The notes beneath the pieces are model-generated. The model worked only from the letters and a program-made list of their open reading frames with translations. It made no database searches and had not been told where the DNA came from. DNA of 64,000 nt from Paraspadella gotoi (taxonomy: Eukaryota > Chaetognatha), in assembly GCA_051294375.1 (NCBI GenBank), contig CM119263.1, positions 7,332,494-7,396,493 of the forward strand. Direction: 5' to 3'. Position numbers and translations under genes: made by a program. Shown here piece after piece: positions 22,229-34,610 of the stretch (position 1 is its first letter; every line of letters starts with the position of its first letter).

Positions 22229-25200
22229 CTGCGAGGTAAAAAATGATTGGGGAAGGGAAAAATAATCAGACTTGCATTTTGGTTTTGACCACATCGAAAG
22301 TGAACCAAAAAGTTTTGTATTTTGGGGTACCTTAACGACGAATGCAATCCGGATGGATGGATGTGATGCAAAACGGATGCGGGATTTCACTCAGATTTCA
22401 CGGGGTTTTTTTTTCACTCTCGAGACTGCGTGCGTATCACGCGTATAACGTGTGCGCGCGCACGAATCGCGAGTTGGGAAAGGTTCGACTCAAACATGCG
22501 TGTCAACGTGCAAAATTCAGGGTCGTTCATCTCTTTGGTGTTTTACATAGTTGACATTTTTACAATTAAATAATAGCTTTCACTCTAATTCTATTTAAAT
22601 AAAATACTGCTGGATTTTAAAAAAATAAATCCTTAATATCCCGACATCTCGTTGAAAGTGGATTCTAATTCGAGGCAGATGCTTTTGTATTTTTCCACCC
22701 ATTGCATTAATTCCGCTGAAAAGGGGATCAATTTAAATAATTAATGGGTTAGACGAGTCAACTTTTTAACCAGTAAAGCTCAATCGAATGAACAACAGAG
22801 TAAAACAAAAACGCAACTGTTTTGAGCCTTGGGCCATAAGAGGACTCTCGACAAGGCTTTTTATCAATCTTGGGCAAAAAACGGACAAAAACCAAGATTT
22901 GAAAACCAACTTTTTTTAAAATAAATTAATATTCCGTGCACCTAATAGCAGTTGTAATTTTATCACCATTCATTGAATATTAAATTAATCATCACTCAAA
23001 CGCTTCAAACATTCTTAGCAACAATTTGAAATGACGTTCACCTTACCTTTTAAACCTACCGCTTATAAGTCTATTGAAAGTTGGTTGAGTTTTAACTAAT
23101 CAACACGGCACAGCAATGAAAAATTAATATTTCAAGACAAAAGAATCTGATAGTTGTTTTATTAATTAATGATAAGCGAATGTTTCACCTTGTAAGATGA
23201 AAAAACAAGATTATCTAGATAATTGTCGGTTTAAAAAAACACTACGAATCTCATTTGAATTAATTGTGCCAGAAACGTCGGAAAAAAAAAAATTTACAAC
23301 CCACAATCTAGGCACGATAATGATAATAATATATTTCTTTGAAAAAGTCGCCATAAATTCATTTTAATTTAGGATTATTTAAAGGACAGCGCAGGTCCTA
23401 AGCGCGCATTTATTTTTATTCACACCGATGGGAGCGAAAATCCCCAGTGCGACAGACAGTTTCTTCTGCATGCTCGTAAATAATAATAATAATCATGAAA
23501 GTAAAAGCTCATGAGATTATAATGAATCTTACAATTGCAAAAAAAAACAAGGCTTGCTATTAAAAATCATTTAACCGATGAAGCAGACTTACGAAAGCAA
23601 GAGAACAGACAATTACACACAAAAAAAAAATATGGCATCATAAATATGACTAAGATGATTGGCTGCGCCGAAATGGCGTGCTTTCTTTCCATGGGTGACC
23701 ACTACTCATATTTATTCTGATCATGACCTTTAATACTCATGGAATGTGTTAATTTCCACATCGCCCGGTAAAAATATATATTTTTGAATATTGAACAGCC
23801 AAATAAAAATGAAAAACCTCACCACCCACCAAGCTCTTTTATATCGAAAGCAACAAAACGAGAAAAAAAAAATTTACAAGAGTCGATTTTTGGGCGTCGA
23901 AAGGTAAGAGGCTTTGGAAATAAAGCTTAACTTCTCACACATTTTTTTATTCCATTCAACAAATTACATTCGTATCACATTGGTAAAAGCCTTTAAATTG
24001 ATTTATCTCCGTTCAAAAATAATGCAAGCCTCGTAAGCGAATGTTAAAAAAGGAAGCACATTTAAGATTCGCCTCTTATCTCACATTATGTACAAATTTT
24101 ATCGCTATAAAATTAAAAAAAAAAAGAAAAACCCGCTCGAAGACGCTGCGACGATGCTACCCAGCACCTAGCTGCTGCGGTGGATTCAGTTTTCAAAACG
24201 CGATCAATGATTAAAAAAATACATAATACATATTAAAGAATTCTTAATGAAGTATTGCAATGAAAACAAAGGTTTGATAAGTCGAGGCAACCGTCGAAAG
24301 GCAGGAACCGAAACTATTAAATGGTCTTTTCGGTGACCAAATTGTTACGGAGGAACATCTATAAAGATACATTTTTTAACGTTAAATTAAAAAGGTAAAA
24401 CTTTTAAAATTCTAAATTCTTTGAAAATTATTAAAGAAAAGAATGAATTTATTTTTAGTTATGTTTAGATGTTCTAATACGAAAACGATTTCCCGCGCGC
24501 GCAAACAAGTCTCGACACGCGCGCGACCACCGACGCCGCCGCAACTTTCATCGTTTTGGTGTTTAATTTTTTTTTTTTTTTTGTCTTGGTTTTCGTTGTC
24601 TTCGCGGAGAAGCGAGCGGGCGAGCGAGAAAGGAAAGACGTTACATTTCAGCCAACTCTGAAAACGCGGTATCCATTTCAGACTGCAGTTTGTTCACTTT
24701 TTCCCTCTCGTGCTCATACTCTCCTATTGGGAAAGGGGAGAGGAAGCGGATATAAGGGTTAGTCACAGCAAACGACTCACCTTGGAAGTCTTAACTTGTA
24801 ACGAGAGCTCAGTGGCATAATATTTAGTTGTTTAATAATGTTTATAAAATTTGATTAATATTTAGTTATTCGAAAGTTGACTGAATTACAATCTGTCGAC
24901 TTACGTTCGACTTTGTCCACTTGTTTTTGCAGAATTTCAACCTGCCTTTCCGCCTGATCTGCTCTTTCTTCTGTCTGTAGATGGCGAATGGATCGGGAGT
25001 CGTAAAACGTGACATGCATAAAAACAAAGGCAACTGCAGTAAGAACCATGCGATAATTTTTCTCGATCAAAAGTTGGGGAAAATTTAGTTGGGCTTGGGG
25101 TTAAGAAAACGGGCGAACTTACCCCGATTCTGGCCGTAAATTTTACTCAAATGATAGAAATGAGTAGTGATATCTACGAACTTAAGATTCAATCATTCAT

Positions 25201-26669
25201 CGACAATCATTCCTCCTTAGTATCATTTCAAGTGGTCTAGTTTTACTAATTAAAACATACATGCAAAAAAATACAAATATTGCCACTTCAAATGAAAACC
25301 AAATAATAAAAAATAATGAAAAAAGGTTTGAAGGGAATAGAGAGAGAAGTCGGCAGTAAAGAGAGAAAAATAGAGAAAAGAAGGGAGCTGTAAGGGGAGA
25401 TAAAGAAAACAGGCGCGAGAAAAAAAAAAGAAAGAGAGAGAGAGAGAGAGAGAACAAGGGGAGACGGCTTGACGAATAAGGGGGGAAAAAGGGGGAAGAG
25501 AAAGAGGGCATCCTTCGCGACGCGGAATGCGATACCTTCGAGTTTATCACATTCCTTCTGTAGTTTTCCGGTTTGGCGCTCGCCCTCAGCGGCGCGAGCT
25601 TCAGCCTGTTTGAGAATTAGTGAAATAAAAGGGCAACGGAGTCGGAACAGTGGAGTGACAGTCACAACAGACACGGCACAACCATGAATTTAATTTTAAC
25701 GGTTGATAGATTGAGAGAGATTGACAAAAAGAGTATGAGGATGTTATGTAAAATTTAAATATAATCTAAATTAAACTAAATCTTCAAAGTCAGGGCCAAG
25801 AAACCCGTTACCCATTTTAATAAATGAATGGATAAGTTTATATTGGTGGTGCTAATTTCATTCAAAAAAATGTTGGTACGAAACCATAAGAAAAATTCAC
25901 TGCAAAGAAAAACGTTGTTTAAAAAAAAAAACGTCAGCACGGCAAGAACGCCCAGCGGATTGCGGGACTCACGTCCTTGAACCGCGTGCTGAGATCGCGG
26001 ATAGTCTCCTCGTAGGATTCCTCGCGAGAAAGAGCCTGTGAAAGAAGAGGCGAGTGTATAGTGAAAGGATTGGGTGACACTTACGCGACCGAGACGAGCC
26101 GTCAAGTCACGGATCGAGAATTCGTACGAATCTTCGCGACAATTCGCCTAATGGAGAAGGCGGGGGTAGAACGTTTAGAACTTAACTTAACTTTTAAATG
26201 ACCAACAATACTTCAATCTGTTGCTCGTTTTAGCGGTGATTAAATACGTTTCGTTGATATGAGTCAATATTTTACTTATCATCTTACGTAATTCTGGCTT
26301 TTCTTTAGGAAAACAACTGATAAACAGAGGAAAAAAATCAAGCAACAAGAAACAAAAATGTCAGTTCTCACCTCAGCCTCGGAGACCTCCAATGATTTCA
26401 TGTTGTTGCCGACAACCTTCAACTCTTCCTCCAACTCTTGAATCTTTCTGTTGGCGATAAGACGAAGCAAATAAATATATAAAATCTGGCACATTTATTC
26501 ACTTTCACTTCAAAGACGCAATCGTTTTCTTATGCAAAAATCAATCGAACTCACCTCTCGGCGTGCTCTGCCCGCTCCTCAGCCCGCTCCAAATCGCCTT
26601 CCAGCACAACGACCTTACGCGCCACCTTCATGTGCAAATGGGATGGAGGACACCACGGCAAATGCATGC

Positions 26670-26758
<89 letters not shown>

Positions 26759-29700
26759 GTGTTTAGATAAATTACAAGATCGAAATCACGGCAAAAAAAA
26801 AAAAAAAAAAAAACGGCTAGGAATATAAGAAGTTAGTTAAACATGTCTTAACAAAAGTAAAGAGAAAGACTGTGAGGAGCTGAACAATTAACAGACTTGA
26901 CAAACTTTATCGTTAGTAATTTATTACGCAATGTTTGAAAACTTATCCAAAATCTATATGTTAATTAAATAGCTCTGCTCACTGTTCCATTGGCTAGTTG
27001 GCAAAAGACAAAAATAATTTTTCCAAATATTTCGTTATTCATTTCGATGGCCATCGACCAATCCTTCAAGTTTCTAATTCTTAGTCCGGATTACTTTTTT
27101 ATAGATTTGAGTTAAAAAGGTAGAAGGTAGAATACTTCATCCGGATTAAGACACGCGATGTGAAAGGAATTCGATCGTTGACGTCACCCTTCAGAAATAA
27201 CACTTTCAAATAATCACTTTATTTATTAACGACTGATATTGTTTAAAATAATTAACCAGCCAATGACGTCACGGCAATACTAAAAATTTAACCAATGACG
27301 TCACAGCAAACCACAAAATTTCAGCCAATGAAAATGGTTTACGGGAATTTTTCAGAGCGAACGACCCCAGAAGACTATTAAAATACTCGACATCGAAAAC
27401 GTAACTAATGAAATTTTTCAACTGATGAAATTGAAACCATTTTTTTCGAAGAAAAATAGCCTTCTCGCGCCATCCTTCCCTCTGAAAAAGAATCCCGATT
27501 TGCCACTCACGCCTCAGCGTCGTCAGCGCGTTGTTCCGCGCGCTCCAGGTCGACCTCCAACATTGCCAGGCGCCTGGACGCCTGTCAATCACCAAAACGA
27601 GTGTGAGAAATAAGCTAATATTTAAACGAATAGGCGTGCAAGTAAGGAAGAAGCTGCAAACGACAATAACTATAATTTAATTCTTACGTTTGCGGTCTCC
27701 TTCGTGGACGTGCCAGGTTATCTAGATGTGTCGGCTTATCTAGACGACGTGCAGTGATGCGGAAAACGAAAAATGTGACGCTATTGCTAAACGGAAAAAA
27801 ATACGCGAAAGAACGTGCAAAAATAACGAGGCGTGCAAATTCTCCGAAGGTTTTTTTGTTTTAACCAAGAACTTGATTGAATTCTATGGATTGTTAGAGT
27901 CTCGTAAAAACAGAATATAACAGTGAAAACTTAAAAACTATAAATCGTCCCACTCATGACAACTTGCCGCATAATTCGAGTGGGCGGTGGTCGTCAAAAC
28001 GCGAGCATGCGAGTACATTTTTTTTCGCTGATAATTCTTTCCAAGATGCTCTTCATTTTTAAAACATTTATTTCGTCGGTCAAAAATCTGAGTCGGCACA
28101 GCAAATTTTTTTTGACATGCTATTAGTGTCTTTTTTAGCCAGCCTTGATGCTGCATTTTCTGTGTGGGTTCTTTGCGAGTTTTTACAACAGATCGCTCGT
28201 TGGCTTTTAATTTTTCTAATATCAAAAACTAAAGAGGTGCTTAGGTTTTTCCGTGCTGCGAGTTTCACCTCAAAAATTTACTAATTTTAAACAATTGATA
28301 CTTATACTAAAAAAACTTTCAAATTAAAAATAAGTTGAGTGACTGTACCTCTTTCACTAAAGGGTATAAGATTAGGGACGGATCGTCCGAGAGACACTCT
28401 TCCTTAATCGTTTCTAAGGAATTTGAGCCTGAGGGAAACTCCTGTCCTTCCTTGTCTCTCTCACGTAAATGGGACGTTGTCCTGCGGAAGAATGGATCCG
28501 CTTGAATGAGATCAACTCGATCGAATTTTATTCTTTCAAATAAATTTTGTATTTCCTAATATTTATAATTTTGGATTATTTTTGGTAAATTTCGGCTGAA
28601 GAAAAAAAAAACTCGCAACAGGAAACCCCTATACGGGATGCTGTCTCAAAAGAGGCAATGAGCTGCACGTAAAATAAGCGAACAGGCCGGCTTTGCGCAC
28701 GGCCCATGACGAAGAGATTTGGGGAAGAGACGATGCTCGGACGCGGCTCCGTCCATTGGCGTCTCTAAAACGGTTCCCCTAACGCCTAACCTCGTCGTAT
28801 TTTCTGTCAGAGTCCTCGGCGATCATCTGCGCCTCTTGAAGGGAGAGTTCCAACGCGGCGATGCGCTCGTCATTTTGGAAGCTCAAGTTCTCAAGCACTT
28901 TGCGACCTCTGACGAGTTAGGGACGGGGTGTTTTGTTTTTGTTTTTTGGATAAAGGGAGAAGCGTAGCAAAAAAAACTCAGCGAGGCAAAAATAATTGCA
29001 ATTACTAAAACGCTCCCGACTGTCCCACTCCCCCATTACTCAGATTTCTATTGCATTCGAAAGATCTAGCGTTGTAGACCGAAAAAAAAAGATTAGTTGT
29101 AACAAGAATTACAATAATATTAGTCAAACGAAAAAAATAACCCTAAAATTTCGTGCCAAACGCGCGATATTAAAGCCGGCACAACCCACAGAGAAACCCA
29201 CTGGCGAGAAACATCAAGACTGCGACCTTAGTTTTTTCTTCTGTGCTCTACAAAACTCGATCCGTTTCACACTCCGAAGCTTTGGCGTCCTTTAACTACA
29301 AGTTAGTCAGCTATTCCGTCCGAAAGCTTGGAGACAAGTACTGACTCCTGTCTCCAATGGATACCTCGTCGTATTTTCGATCTGAATCTTCCGCGATCAT
29401 CTGAGCCTCCATCAATTGAGTCTCCAGAGAAGCGATGCGCTCCTCATCCAAGAAGCTTCGGTTTTCTAGAACCTTGCGTCCTCTGATGGAGACACGCCAA
29501 ATTAAATGTAGAACTCGGGAGGGAAAAATTGACTCATTAAATACACTAGCAATTATGAAGATATCTTATTAGGTCAGTCTCAAGCTCAAAGAACTACATT
29601 TTCTTTAGATTTAACAGAATATCAAGATTTGTACATCAAGAACGGTCCCAATGATAAGCCACATTTCACTCACTATTTTATAACTAATGCTGTCAGAAAA

Positions 29701-32700
29701 TGTCGAATAACCTGCGAAAAATTTGTCAGCCAAATAGAAATATTTTTATTAATTAATTTTATAATCTCAATATTGGCTGCATGCGGATAAAACGCCTTTT
29801 ACTCTTATAAGCATATACTCCATGAAAGATAGTTTAGACTTTTTGTTTTACATGCTGGTTTCCCAACTATGTATGATTAAGGATTTGAGTTATTTGTTTG
29901 TCGTGAAATCAAATAAGATTCATCATGTAGAAAAAACTAAAATAATTATTAACTTTTTGCTGTCCCAGAATTACAGAAAGAAAAGGGAGATTGAAAGAAA
30001 AAAAATTTGGATGGGAAATTAAAAAGAAAACTAGGTAGGAGAGAAATTTTTTTTTCCATTTAAGATTTAGAACAATTTAACTGAAAAGAAGAAAAATTAT
30101 AAGGAAGGGAGACAATAATTGAGAAGAATCACTTCAGAGTGAGAAAGGAAAATAAATAGAATAAATAAATAAAATAAATAAAATAATAGAAGAGATAAGG
30201 AGGAAATCCTCTACCTCCTCGTATTTTTTGGCGGAATCTTCAGCGATGACTGTCTTTTTCTGAATTTCTGCATCCAAACTCGAAATCTGTTCTTCCAAAG
30301 CGTCATTCCGTTTGTCCAAAACTTTTCGCGCTCTAAGTATTTCAGTTTTGGGTTTTGAAAAAATTTATAATAAAAATATACCTTATTCCATTCAATCATC
30401 ACCCTTGGTTTTTGGTCATTAAAGTTAGTTCACCAATTGTTCAAGTGTAAATCAAAGCACCGTTGAAGCTGTCGACATGTATGCTTAGATTAAATTGAGG
30501 GATAGTGGTTTGGCCCCAAGAATTTCGCTAAAGATACCAGTGTGAAAACGTAGATTGGTATAGATTTGGAGAAAGCAAGGGATGCGAATTACTAATGGCC
30601 ATTAGAAAGGGCCTTCACTGTACCTCTTGATATTTTTTGTCTGAATCTTCTATTAATTGTTTTGAATCTTTGAGTTGAATCGCAACTGCCTCAATTTCAT
30701 CCTCATGTATGCGAGTAGTTTTTTCCAAATTTCTCCTTCCCCTACAATAATTATAATAACCATGTTGCACATTCAATAATCAGTTTTGTATTAGTATACC
30801 TTCAGGTAGAACTTAACGATATATAGCTAATGCTAAAAGAAATTAAACAATGAATAACAATTAAGCAAAATAAAAAAGAAAATCTCGGACGAAAATAGAA
30901 ATGAATCGATACGTAGCGGACAAGGAATACAATGTACAAGGAATACAAGGTATATAATGTAAGACTGAATCTGGTGCTTGTCTGTGTGTTCATGCAGTGC
31001 TGTAGTGAATGAGTTGGAAAAGAAAATAGGAGATTCTTTGCTTTACTGCTAAGTAACAATGCGACGTCTGCACTAACTGCATCATTAATACCACATACCT
31101 CTTCATACTTTCTATCACTTTCTTCTGCTATAAATTTGGCCTCTTTTAGTTGAGAGCACAAAATATCTATTCGATCTTCCAATATTTGCGAGCCGTTATC
31201 CAACAGCTTGCGTTGCCTTGGACAGTAGTAAAGGATTTCAAGTGACAGAGTTAGATAATGATAAAAAAAAGAAACAATTAATTTTTTTTTTCTCGAACGC
31301 TGAATCAACAACGAAGCATTAAGCTTTGGACATTCAGACATAAGTCATTTACTTGTACCAGTCTGACAACTGAATCAGATAAAAGGGAAATAATATCAAT
31401 CCCACATCCGTCCACGTACCTCTCGGACTCGTCGGCGGCTTTTGACGCTTCCTCCAGCTTCTCCGACGCGATCTGAAGACGCTCTTCGGATCTCTCCAAG
31501 TCCTCCTCAACCAACTGGCATCGGCGTTGAAGAGCGGAGACCTCGCCCTCGGCCTGGAGTGGGTTGTGGCAGGGAAGATTGGATGTTTGGAGATAAGGGA
31601 GGGGAGAGGAACGAAATAGGTTGAGGATGAATTTTTTTTTTCATAAGGTTTACTTCTACAGACAAAATTTCAATGTGCTGCTTTGACAGTTCCGATTTAA
31701 AAAGTCGGTCCTCGTTTCCAATTTGATTAATTTTCGTCTTTCTTACTTTCTTCTCTTTTCTGTCTGTTTTCTGTCAATCGACGCTCTTTCACAAAAACTA
31801 CGCGAAAACCGAATAAAGAAAATAAAAAATTCAAAAGGATTTGGTGACTTAGGACTTTTTTATTTATTCCTCTCTTTAATCCCTTTATGTCTCTCTTCAA
31901 AAAAATAGTCAATCTTGCAGTTCTTATCATAATCATTTCTATAAGGTTTTACCAGAATTTTAAGAGATGAAAATCTTGGGTTTAAATTTAGGAAGGTTCT
32001 GCTAAATCTGCGGGAATATTAATTTTCTTTACTTCGAGTCGATCTCGGCAATAAACTCTGAAATCGCGAGCTGTTTATCCTTGAAGGAGGTCTTATAAAC
32101 ATTCTAGGCTTTTTATTCAAGATATACCAAGTTCTAAATCCCTGTCGCGAAGGAAAACTGCCACAAAAAAATAAGAACCGAGATTGAATTTCGATTCGAT
32201 TCTTTAACATCAAAAAAAAATTCCGAGCCAACAAGTCATGTCACAGAGTCGAACAAATATAGTATTGATCTTTAAAAACATTACCTCAACAGAAGCCAAA
32301 TCTAATGTAAGGAAACAAACTATATTCAATTCATAATATTCCGATTGGTGGATTTAAAATCTAGTGGCTAAGGGTGGGCAGATTCACGACGCAGAAGAGA
32401 TTTATTTTCAAAGAAAATTTACAAAAAATTGAGGAAATTGAAGAAAAAAGAAAGAAAAATGATGAAAAGGAAGGAAAAGTTTTTTTCAAGATTAAAACCG
32501 AATGATTGGGTTAGTAACGATCTCCAGTAATTATATAGCGAGCCTTTAGAATGCTAAACGGAAATAACCGAGAAACTCTTGCAGTTTATTGCTGCATATT
32601 TTCTTAAAGAGCCAACTATGCCGACTCAATTCACAATACACGATAGACTTGATTTTCTACAACTATTTTATCATTTTTATTCCCCGCCGTCCACTAACAG

Positions 32701-34566
32701 CAAATCACTGCAGCATTTTTAAATCACTACTGCCGCAGAATCTTCAATCTCTTTCACTCATCCTTTTCGTTCCAAAAAAGAAATTCTTAAACTGCGTTCG
32801 CCAGAAAATCGTTTATCACCAAAGAAAAAAAGAAAAAATCTCATTTCGGTTAAAAAGATCATAAAAGAAAAAAATATAAGGAAATTCAAAACTTTACTGA
32901 CGAGTTTTTCTTTCACAAAAGCGAAGAATCTAAGTTCTCGAATCGCTGATAAAGTAAACAACGTGGTTCACTCAAGTTCGGAAGTTGACTGATCAAGACA
33001 AAAAAAAAATATTCGATAGGATTTATAATTTTTTTTTCTATTGGTTAGAATAAAAAGGATCACAATCGGAACAATGAGTGTAGTTAAGAAACAAACTTAA
33101 CTTAAAAATGACCCGAATATTCTAACAAGAGTAAGTAATCTCGCAAGCGGACAACTACGACGACCACAACGACGATTTACGGAGGAGAACTGGGATTCTA
33201 ATCTAGAGGGAAACGAAGGGAGGAGAAATCAAGCTTCGGGTTGAGATGATGATGATGATGATTCACAACGATGTTTGGACAACGTGATAAAATCGCCACG
33301 GAACTGACAACGAAAATAGTTCGGCTTTGGACGGAAATGGAAACGTTGAAAGAGGTTCACAAACACCATCCATTACCATGATTGAAGATCAAATACATTA
33401 ATTTGACCAAAAAAAACTATGACAGAAGAGAAAAATGACATTAAACAAGCACAGTGACTAAAACAGCAAAACGACGGGAGGCTGCAGAAAAAGAAACTAA
33501 ATCCCAGTGACTTAATATAAGGAAAGTGTAACCCTGAAGACGATTTATGACGGATGAGCCGACGGTAAACAACCTCAATTTCATAATATTTAAAATCTCA
33601 ACGCTAGGGAGGAAAAAAAATCGAAGGGCGTTGTTAGTAATTCATTAGCTTGGTTATGAACACTTGGGTTATCATTCCAGCTGTAGAAGTAATAAGCAGC
33701 GTTCAATTTTTTTATTATTACCTAAAAGTAATTCTAAACTAACGTTTCACAGATAAAGAAAAATTTGATTTGGCCGTGAGGAGATACATTCACCCGGAAC
33801 CCAGTTGACCCCATTTTTCGTGCACCCAGACAAGCATCACTCTCGAAGGCACCTGCTTCCCCTTCCCCTTAACGAGCAGCGCCACTCGAAACAAGCGAAG
33901 GGGTCGTCAAAACGAGAGGAAATCGAGACCCAGAGAAAAATTACAGGGAGCGACATTGACTTTAATTGAAGCATTAAAAATAAAGATGAAACATTTACAA
34001 CTTCATTTAAATACTCATTGTCTGTAAATTAGAAGAATCGTTAGTAAAAAAGTAACTTTGCAACTGATTTGTGTCCTTTTTAGAAAGCTTTAGTAAAAGA
34101 CAACTTAAGTCTTATTTAAAATAGTCACGAGGAAAATGACTTAATTCAAGCGATGGGTCAAACCGCTTTCTCCGACCGAATAGTGTCAATAACTGAATAT
34201 ATCCGAAAAACAACTAAAAGGGACCGGGGCGCGGAGAGATAAAGGAAGAGCGATTGACCGAGTCTCGAAATAGGGACGGTGGATACCCTAATTTCTGATC
34301 CGTCACGATGGAAGGATGCAGTGCAGAGTCGAAAGCGTCACAATCATTTCGACTCCGGGGATTAAACGAGATTTTCTCGGTGGCAAAGAGCGAAAGCAGA
34401 TTTCCTCTTCCCAGAGAAGAATTTCCACGGATTCGAAAGACGATTGTCTTTCTCGCAAAAAGAGAAAGAAAAAGAGAAAAAATCCAAAAGTCCTCCGCCA
34501 CCGCCGCCGAATCACTCGAGATTCGTCAGCCAAAATCGCGAAAAGGTTAGGCGCTGTCTGTCGTCC

Positions 34567-34610
<44 letters not shown>

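Larger units (their letters stand above)
21673..32306. repeat. 10.7-kb direct repeat, copy B
   Basis: This is the partner of copy A. All recognised exons in it are full length and in frame, so it is taken here as the reference copy of the tropomyosin 3' region. Confidence 0.9.

Noticed and set aside
27690-27760. Possible third exon 5 with a GTAAGA donor
   Set aside because: The only open frame is short, basic and proline-containing and does not start in the right phase.
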